Source: JACZWZ01 sp964194935 (GTDB lineage Bacteria > Actinomycetota > Acidimicrobiia > Spongiisociales > UBA11373). Taken from it: a stretch of DNA of 64,000 nt. The translations under genes and the position numbers were made by a program. The notes beneath the pieces are model-generated. The model saw nothing but the letters and a program-made list of their open reading frames with translations, was not told where the DNA came from and did no database searches. The stretch is taken from contig CAXMOL010000106.1 of the NCBI GenBank assembly GCA_964194935.1, positions 29,138 through 93,137 on the forward strand, read 5' to 3'. This document shows, piece after piece, positions 59,058 to 64,000 of this stretch (the stretch's first letter is position 1; each line of letters starts with the position of its first letter).

Positions 59058-59360
59058 ATGGCTGAAGCACTCGGGATGATCGAATGTCGCGGATTTGCGG
59101 CAGTGGTGGAAGCAGGGGACGCGATGGTGAAGGCCGCCAAGGTCGAACTGGTGTCCTATGAGAAGACGGGCGGAGGCTATGTGACGGCAATCATCCGCGG
59201 CGACGTTGCCGCGGTAAAGGCTGCCATCGATGCCGGGACCCGGGGCGCCGAGAAGGTCGGCGAAGTTGTGTCCACCCACGTGATCGCCCGCCCCCACGAA
59301 AACGTTGATCTGGTCATGCCGCTCGGTCGCGCCGACGAGGCCGCGGCGGAGTCCAGCTGA
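59058..59360 (+). CDS. BMC-H hexameric shell protein
   Basis: A 100-residue canonical BMC domain protein: ALGMIECRGFAAVVEAGDAMVKAAKVELVSYEKTGGGYVTAIIRGDVAAVKAAIDAG...VGEVVSTHVIARPHENVD. It forms the flat hexamers that tile the shell facets. The pore loop reads KTGGGY. The strong ribosome site (aaaaggaga) suggests high expression, as expected for the most abundant shell protein. Confidence 0.96.
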   Translation: MAEALGMIECRGFAAVVEAGDAMVKAAKVELVSYEKTGGGYVTAIIRGDVAAVKAAIDAGTRGAEKVGEVVSTHVIARPHENVDLVMPLGRADEAAAESS

Positions 59361-59380
59361 TCACGGGACGGAAGTAACCC

Positions 59381-59668
59381 GTGCTCCTGGGAAGGGTCGC
59401 GGGAACTGTGGTGGCGTCGAGGAAGGAAGAAACCCTCGAGGGCCTCAAGTTCCTTGTGATCAAACAACTCAACGTCGAGGAAGCTGAGACCGGCGGATAC
59501 GTCGTCGCCGCCGACGCCGTGGGCGCCGGCGTCGGTGAGGTCGTCCTATATGCCTCGGGTTCGTCGGCCCGGCAAACGGAGATGACCAAGGATCGACCGT
59601 GTGATGCCGTGGTGATGGCGATCGTCGACACGTGGGAGGTCGGCGGTGAGGTGAAGTACACCAAGTGA
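59381..59668 (+). CDS. BMC-P pentameric vertex protein (EutN/CcmL family)
   Basis: A 95-residue EutN/CcmL-type protein: LLGRVAGTVVASRKEETLEGLKFLVIKQLN, then the central YVVAADAVGAGVGEVVLYASGSSAR and the terminal VMAIVDTWEV. Pentamers of this family close the twelve vertices of the shell. Start GTG 59381; the stop overlaps the dehydrogenase gene by 4 bp. This is the first of three BMC-P genes here. Confidence 0.96.
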   Translation: MLLGRVAGTVVASRKEETLEGLKFLVIKQLNVEEAETGGYVVAADAVGAGVGEVVLYASGSSARQTEMTKDRPCDAVVMAIVDTWEVGGEVKYTK

Positions 59669-61116
59669 CCGTTTTCGACGAGCAAGAAGTCCAAGAGATC
59701 ATCGCCCGGGTGCGATCGCGCCTCGGTGGCTCGGGCGGCACCATGCCCGATCAACCGAGGGTCCCGGCCGATATCCCCGACGCCGAGCTGGGCGAAGGCT
59801 TGTTTGGCTCGATCGACGAGGCTGTGGCCGCAGCTGAGCGTGCCTATCAGACGTATACCGCCATGGGGTCGGGAATCCGCGATTCTGTGGTGGCGTCGAT
59901 CCGAGCGTCGATGCTCGAGCAGGCCGAGCGGCTTGCCGCGATGGCGCATGAAGAGACAGGGCTGGGGCGCACGGACGACAAGACCCGCAAGAACATCCTG
60001 GTGGCGACGCGCACTCCGGGGCCCGAAGATCTCGAGCCCATCATCGAGACGGGCGACGGAGGAATGATGCTCACCGAGCATGCTCCCTTCGGCCTCATCG
60101 GTTCGATAACGCCGACCACTAATCCGACGGCGACGATCATCAACAACACCATCGCCATCCTCAGCGGAGGAAACGCCGTCGTGTTCAACGTCCATCCCAA
60201 TGCGAAACGGGTATCGGCGGAGACCATCCGATTGTTGAACCGGGCCGCAGTTGCCGCAGGCGCTCCGCCCGATCTCGTTACCGGAATTTCGGAACCGACG
60301 ATCGAGAGCGCCCAGGAGCTGATGCATCATCCTGGAATCAGGGTCCTGCTGGTGACCGGCGGTCCCGGAGTAGTACGAGAGGCGCTGAAGACCGACAAGC
60401 GGTCGGTGACCGCCGGGCCCGGCAACCCTCCTGCGGTCGTCGACGAGACGGCGGATCTTGATCGCGCCGCTCGTGACATCGTGGCCGGAGCGTCGTTCGA
60501 CAACAACTTGATCTGCACCGATGAAAAGACCGGGATCGTGGTCAAGTCGGTCGCCGATGACCTGGTGCGGGCAATGGGCCGCCACGGCGCCCACGTGCTG
60601 TTGGAGCACGAACTCAGGAAGGTCGAGCGGGTCATCTTCGACTCGATGGGACCTCCCGGAAAGCCCGGGGTCATCAATTCTGCGTGGATCGGCAAGAACG
60701 CCGCGGTGATCGCGGCTGCAGCGGGTGTTGACGTGGACGGCGACCCCCGGCTGCTCGTTGCTGTAGTCCCCAACGACCACAGCTTGGTGTGGACCGAACA
60801 GATGATGCCGGTGTTTCCGGTGACTTCGGTGCCCGACATCGATGCCGCCATCGACCTTGCCATCAGATCAGAGCACGGATTCAGGCACACGGCCTCGATC
60901 CACTCCAACGACGTCTCCAACATCACCCGCATGGCTCGCTCGATCAACGTCAGCATCTTTATCGCCAACGGTCCCAACTACGCCGGCCTCGGTCAGGGGG
61001 GTGAGGGCTTTACGTCGTTCTCGATCGCCAGTCCCAGTGGTGACGGGATGACCCGTCCGCTGACGTTTACCAGAGAGCGGCGGATTGCAGTTGTTGGCGC
61101 TCTGAGGATCGTGTGA
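59665..61116 (+). CDS. CoA-acylating aldehyde dehydrogenase, microcompartment cargo (PduP/EutE-like)
   Basis: A 483-residue enzyme converting acetaldehyde, NAD+ and CoA to acetyl-CoA. The catalytic Cys is Cys284 in DNNLICTDEKTG; ITPTTNPTATIINNTI and VTAGPGNPPAVVDETAD mark the CoA-acylating class. The N-terminus (DEQEVQEIIARVRSRLGG, then a Pro/Gly linker) is a typical encapsulation peptide, as in PduP. It would consume the acetaldehyde made by DeoC. No phosphotransacylase (PduL), acetate kinase or alcohol dehydrogenase is in the window to recycle CoA and NAD+. Confidence 0.95.
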   Translation: MTVFDEQEVQEIIARVRSRLGGSGGTMPDQPRVPADIPDAELGEGLFGSIDEAVAAAERAYQTYTAMGSGIRDSVVASIRASMLEQAERLAAMAHEETGLGRTDDKTRKNILVATRTPGPEDLEPIIETGDGGMMLTEHAPFGLIGSITPTTNPTATIINNTIAILSGGNAVVFNVHPNAKRVSAETIRLLNRAAVAAGAPPDLVTGISEPTIESAQELMHHPGIRVLLVTGGPGVVREALKTDKRSVTAGPGNPPAVVDETADLDRAARDIVAGASFDNNLICTDEKTGIVVKSVADDLVRAMGRHGAHVLLEHELRKVERVIFDSMGPPGKPGVINSAWIGKNAAVIAAAAGVDVDGDPRLLVAVVPNDHSLVWTEQMMPVFPVTSVPDIDAAIDLAIRSEHGFRHTASIHSNDVSNITRMARSINVSIFIANGPNYAGLGQGGEGFTSFSIASPSGDGMTRPLTFTRERRIAVVGALRIV

Positions 61117-61120
61117 CCAT

Positions 61121-61720
61121 ATGAATCCGGCAATCGGGTTGCTTGAGTTCGGTTCCGTCGCCGCCGGAATCGTGGCCGCCGATGCGATGGTCAAGCGCGC
61201 CCCACTGGGCGATCTCGTCGCCGGATCCGTCCAGCCAGGTCGCTATCTAGTTCTCGTTGCCGGTGATGTCGCCAGCGTCGAGGAGTCCGTTGAGGCCGGA
61301 AGAGAGACGTCTCCCGACTCCCTGATCGCAGAGATTCTGCTCCACGATGTCCACCCCGGCCTCGTCGAAGGGCTGCGTGGCCGCAGGGAGTCGGGCGCGA
61401 TTGAAGCGTTGGGTGTAATCGAGACGGTCTCGGTCGCTCCGTTGCTGGCGGCTGCGGATGGCGGACTAAAGGGTGCTGTCGTCGATCTAATCGAAGTGAA
61501 CATTGCGGATGGTCTGGGCGGCAAGGCGTACTTGTTGTTCGGAGGCGCGGTCTCGGACGTTGAAGCAGCTGTATCGATCGGGGTGGATCGAGTCGCTCCC
61601 GGTGATTTGATCGCATCTGTCGTCATTCCGCAGTTGCATCAAGAATTGGGCGACAACCTGACCCATCACGGACGATTTGCTGTGCGTCTGGGGAGGGAGG
61701 ACGACGATGCAACTCGCTGA
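61121..61720 (+). CDS. Tandem-domain BMC shell protein (BMC-T, non-permuted)
   Basis: A 199-residue protein with two BMC domains in normal order (about 3-95, AIGLLEFGSVAAGIVAADAM, and 102-190, ALGVIETVSVAPLLAAADGG). It resembles PduT-type trimers but has no Cys at all, so it cannot hold the Fe-S cluster found in PduT. It starts 4 bp after the dehydrogenase stop and overlaps the next BMC-P gene by 14 bp. Confidence 0.9.
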   Translation: MNPAIGLLEFGSVAAGIVAADAMVKRAPLGDLVAGSVQPGRYLVLVAGDVASVEESVEAGRETSPDSLIAEILLHDVHPGLVEGLRGRRESGAIEALGVIETVSVAPLLAAADGGLKGAVVDLIEVNIADGLGGKAYLLFGGAVSDVEAAVSIGVDRVAPGDLIASVVIPQLHQELGDNLTHHGRFAVRLGREDDDATR

Positions 61721-61976
61721 GGTGACGGGCACATTGGTGGCGAGCGTCAAGTACGAGGGTCTCAAAGGGGTACGACTGCTTGTTGTCCAGCCACTCGATC
61801 GCGACCAAAGACCGGACGGCGACATGGTGATCGCCGCCGACGCGGTTGATATGGCCGGTCCCGGTGAGCTTGTCTATATCGTCGCCAGCCGGGAGGCGGC
61901 GCTGGCAATGCCTGTGCCATTTGTTCCTGTCGATCACGCGATCGTCGGCATCGTCGATCAGGTGGCGCGAGCGTGA
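61707..61976 (+). CDS. BMC-P vertex protein, second copy
   Basis: An 89-residue EutN/CcmL protein (LAEVTGTLVASVKYEGLKGVRLLVVQPLD, MVIAADAVDMAGPGELVYIVASREAA, ending AIVGIVDQVARA). Start ATG 61707 has ribosome site gggaggga and lies inside the end of the BMC-T gene. It is diverged from the first copy, notably in the loop after GELVYIV. Confidence 0.94.
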   Translation: MQLAEVTGTLVASVKYEGLKGVRLLVVQPLDRDQRPDGDMVIAADAVDMAGPGELVYIVASREAALAMPVPFVPVDHAIVGIVDQVARA

Positions 61977-62263
61977 AGCTGGGCCGCGTCGCCGGCACCG
62001 TCGTATCGACGATCAATCATCCGATCTTTGACCATCGACGACTCCTCATGTGCGATCTGCTCGATTCGTTGGGCCACGACACCGGGGGTTACCTCATCTG
62101 CGTCGATTCGGTCGAAGCCGGACCGGGAGACACGGTGCTCATACTTGATGAGGGCAACGGGGCCCGGCAGGTGGTCGGAGACCCGAACGGGCCCATCCGG
62201 GCGGTCGTGGTGGGGATTGTCGATGCCTTGACCGTCGACGGCGAGACAATCGAGACCGCCTGA
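61973..62263 (+). CDS. BMC-P vertex protein, third copy
   Basis: A 96-residue EutN/CcmL protein (KLGRVAGTVVSTINHPIFDHRRLLMCDLLD, YLICVDSVEAGPGDTVLILDEGNGAR, VVVGIVDALTVDG). Start GTG 61973 overlaps the second copy by 4 bp. Its N-terminus (GRVAGTVVS) resembles the first copy more than the second. It is the last gene of the BMC operon. Confidence 0.95.
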   Translation: MKLGRVAGTVVSTINHPIFDHRRLLMCDLLDSLGHDTGGYLICVDSVEAGPGDTVLILDEGNGARQVVGDPNGPIRAVVVGIVDALTVDGETIETA

Positions 62264-62311
62264 ACAGGTGCTCGTTAGTGTGGCGCCGAGTCGAAGAAGC
62301 AAGGATCCGAA

Positions 62312-62707
62312 ATGAAGAAACTCGTCGTCGCACTCTTGTCGCTCGCCCTGGTTGTCGCAGCTTGTGGTGACGATGACGCAGCCGAGCCCGCATCGCTCGA
62401 TTCCTGTGACGCCCTGGCCGTCGCCGGCATCGCCATGCTGCAGGACACGATCGACCTGGTCGATGAACTCAGCGTTGAGGAACTCGCCGCATTCGGTGAG
62501 ACCGTTGAAACGCCGGCCGGCTTCGATGCTCTCCAGGCCCGCGGCGATGAATTGTCGGCTCGTGCCACCGAAATCGGTTGCAGCGACGAGGAGATGGCAG
62601 ACCTGGTGGCAGCCCGGTCTGATGACCTTTCGGCCGACTCGGTCTTCGGGCAATTCATCCTCGACGGAGTGCGTGGCGGCGACGGAACCGGCTTCTTCGG
62701 CGAATAG
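62312..62707 (+). CDS. Small lipoprotein, paralogue 1
   Basis: A 131-residue lipoprotein: signal peptide and lipobox VVAAC, then an Asp-rich spacer and a helical domain with two Cys (SCDALAV and IGCSDEE) about 58 residues apart, probably a disulfide. It shares this pattern and several identities with the next gene. The function is unknown. It lies 48 bp after the BMC operon in the same direction and may or may not be co-transcribed. Confidence 0.8.
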   Translation: MKKLVVALLSLALVVAACGDDDAAEPASLDSCDALAVAGIAMLQDTIDLVDELSVEELAAFGETVETPAGFDALQARGDELSARATEIGCSDEEMADLVAARSDDLSADSVFGQFILDGVRGGDGTGFFGE

Positions 62708-62764
62708 ACACCCTGGTGCCGATGCCCGGAGTGTCGACCTCCGGGTCGGGAGTAACCTCGCCGA

Positions 62765-63277
62765 GTGCTCAGACTTAGTGCCCTCGTCGTCGCCTTTCTC
62801 GCCTTTGTTGCCTGCGAATCGGGCGTCGTAGGCCCGACGACCACGACGTCGTCGACTACTACGACCATCGACAACGACACCTGCGATCGGGTAGCCGCCG
62901 ACACCGTCAGCTTTCTCAACTCGCTGATCGGGGAGTTGGATGACACTCGGCTGGCCGAGTTTCGCGATAGTGCAGATTGGCCCGAAGATCTGCGCGACTT
63001 GGAGCGGGCCGGTAGGGATCTCGATATCCGGGTTGCGGCGCTGGGCTGTGATCCGGCGGTGATTCAGCAGCGAGCGCTCGATGAAGCGAACCTGGTGCCG
63101 GGCGGACCTCTCAGCGAAGGTCTCATTGGTGTCCTGCTGGCGCCACCCGTGTCGACGACGTCGACAATGTCGGAGGTCGTCGACACCACCTTGGAATCCA
63201 CTTCTACCACGACGGAACCCGTCGAAGCCACCGCCACGACGGCAGTCGCCGATACGACGTCAACGAGCGGTGGCTAG
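62765..63277 (+). CDS. Small lipoprotein, paralogue 2
   Basis: A 170-residue lipoprotein: lipobox FVAC, a Thr-rich spacer, then the same helical domain as its neighbour (TCDRVAADTV ... ALGCDPAVIQQRALDEA ... GPLSEGLIGVLL). A C-terminal Thr/Ser/Val-rich tail of about 45 residues, likely flexible or glycosylated, is extra. Start GTG 62765. Its stop overlaps the convergent pgl by 4 bp. Confidence 0.78.
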   Translation: MLRLSALVVAFLAFVACESGVVGPTTTTSSTTTTIDNDTCDRVAADTVSFLNSLIGELDDTRLAEFRDSADWPEDLRDLERAGRDLDIRVAALGCDPAVIQQRALDEANLVPGGPLSEGLIGVLLAPPVSTTSTMSEVVDTTLESTSTTTEPVEATATTAVADTTSTSGG

Positions 63278-63966
63278 CTGCCGCTGAGTCTGGATGCTGC
63301 GCCTCGGTCGAGCATCCAGATGACGTCGCTGGCCGATCTGCTCACTCGACCTGCAGGATGTTGTGAATCGCCTTCGAGGATTTCGGCGACGACGGCCGCC
63401 TTGGCGTCGCCGGCCACGAGGAACAGGAGGCAATCTGCGCTCTCCAGAAGTGGTGGGGTAGCAGTCAAGCGCCACGTGTCGTGTTGTTCCACCCAATTGG
63501 CGACGTAGCTGCGTTCTGTTTCATGCAGCGCTGCGGTTCCCGGGAACAATGAGGCCGTGTGTCCGTCGTCACCCAGACCGAGCAGCATCAGCCCCTTTCT
63601 GTCCCCGCTTCCAACCTCTTCCCACATCCGGGACAAGGTCTGTTCGTACTCCGCTGCTGAGGCCTCCGGGTCGTCGTGGTGCTGGACCGGATGGAACTGC
63701 GCCGGAACGTGTGACAGAAGCGATTCGAGGGCCATTGCCCCATTGGAGTCCGGATGGTCCAGCGGCACGTGACGTTCGTCGGTGAGCCAGGTGTGGGTGC
63801 TGTCCCACGGAACGTCCTCCGACTGGAGGTACTCGTAGGTCAGCCGCGGTGTCGACCCGCCGGCGAGACCGAGGGTGCGGTTTCCGTCGACGCGCAGCCA
63901 CGCCCCGATATGGATCGAAGCAGCTTGAGCGAGCTCTTCCGGGTCGGAGTAGATCTCAACAGTCAT
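63274..63966 (-). CDS. pgl: 6-phosphogluconolactonase
   Basis: A 230-residue enzyme hydrolysing 6-phosphogluconolactone in the pentose phosphate pathway. Motifs are TLGLAGGSTPRLTYEYL, WLTDERHVPLDHPDSN and the C-terminal LLGLGDDGHTASLFPGT. The ATG at 63966 matches the family start. It faces the BMC/lipoprotein genes from the window edge; its usual partners zwf or gnd are not visible. Confidence 0.94.
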   Translation of the reverse strand: MTVEIYSDPEELAQAASIHIGAWLRVDGNRTLGLAGGSTPRLTYEYLQSEDVPWDSTHTWLTDERHVPLDHPDSNGAMALESLLSHVPAQFHPVQHHDDPEASAAEYEQTLSRMWEEVGSGDRKGLMLLGLGDDGHTASLFPGTAALHETERSYVANWVEQHDTWRLTATPPLLESADCLLFLVAGDAKAAVVAEILEGDSQHPAGRVSRSASDVIWMLDRGAASRLSGS

Positions 63967-64000
63967 CGGTCGCGATCGTACGCCGTAATCAGCACTCGAA

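Noticed and set aside
1..64000. CRISPR arrays, insertion sequences, prophage or toxin-antitoxin genes
   Set aside because: No regularly spaced direct repeats with unique spacers, transposase, integrase or phage structural genes were found; the intergenic repeats are structured but not CRISPR-like.

Overview
The window is chromosomal DNA of moderately high GC content from an actinobacterium. It has a WhiB regulator, the actinobacterial families DUF3039 and DUF3107, a Rho factor with a long Arg/Gly/Gln-rich insertion, the gene order hom-thrC-rho-rpmE-prfA-prmC, nickel superoxide dismutase with its maturation protease, a mycothiol-type deacetylase/amidase and a mycobacterial-type KorAB. Frequent GTG starts and several -10-like boxes 5-9 nt upstream of start codons suggest many leaderless mRNAs. 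An acidimicrobial-type lineage is plausible, but that is inference. No prophage, insertion sequence or CRISPR array was seen.

Layout. 0-10 kb: a cut-off DUF2207-like membrane protein, Mrp ATPase, DUF3039 and DUF3107 proteins, WhiB (with a perfect CRP-type palindrome upstream), a YqeY protein, a molybdenum S/N-oxide reductase, Ku, a CPBP-family membrane protein, and the threonine-degrading pair kbl-tdh. 10-19 kb: a GlcG/HbpS-like protein, a cyclic-2,3-diphosphoglycerate-synthetase-like P-loop protein, a lipoprotein, a RetSat/CrtISO-like oxidoreductase whose start abuts a duplicated tRNA 3' end, tRNA-Arg(CCG) next to argS, a dehydrogenase-chorismate mutase fusion, and hom-thrC. 19-30 kb: rho with a possible coupled leader ORF, rpmE2, DUF1385, prfA, a large M16 protease, ferredoxin, prmC, a Sua5/TsaC protein and glyA. 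30-37.3 kb: the complete ATP synthase operon, split between atpD and atpC by an interspersed repeat module. 37-49 kb: envelope and metabolic genes (M23 endolysin-like protein, LmbE-type deacetylase, a HisA-like protein with altered catalytic residues, KorAB, amidase, DUF3048 lipoprotein, penicillin acylase family). 49-57 kb: sodX/sodN, a structured repeat cluster, DUF1905, MurJ, two ABC exporter pairs, an EamA transporter and an HTH regulator.

The most notable region is 56.9-62.3 kb, a compact bacterial microcompartment (BMC) operon. It encodes RpiB-like isomerase, DeoC aldolase, a tandem-BMC shell protein, BMC-H, BMC-P, a CoA-acylating aldehyde dehydrogenase, a second tandem-BMC protein and two further BMC-P proteins. 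All three enzymes carry N-terminal amphipathic extensions resembling cargo-targeting peptides. The content matches the class described as sugar-phosphate-utilizing (SPU) BMCs. The expected chemistry is deoxyribose 5-phosphate to glyceraldehyde 3-phosphate plus acetaldehyde, then acetaldehyde to acetyl-CoA inside the shell. The RpiB-like protein has Asp where the usual catalytic Cys sits, so its substrate is open. A divergent HTH/coiled-coil gene is the likely regulator. Two tandem paralogous lipoproteins and 6-phosphogluconolactonase close the window.

A second theme is a family of composite intergenic repeats: CAGTC-rich tracts joined to hairpin modules near 5.9, 23.8, 36.9 and 49.8 kb.
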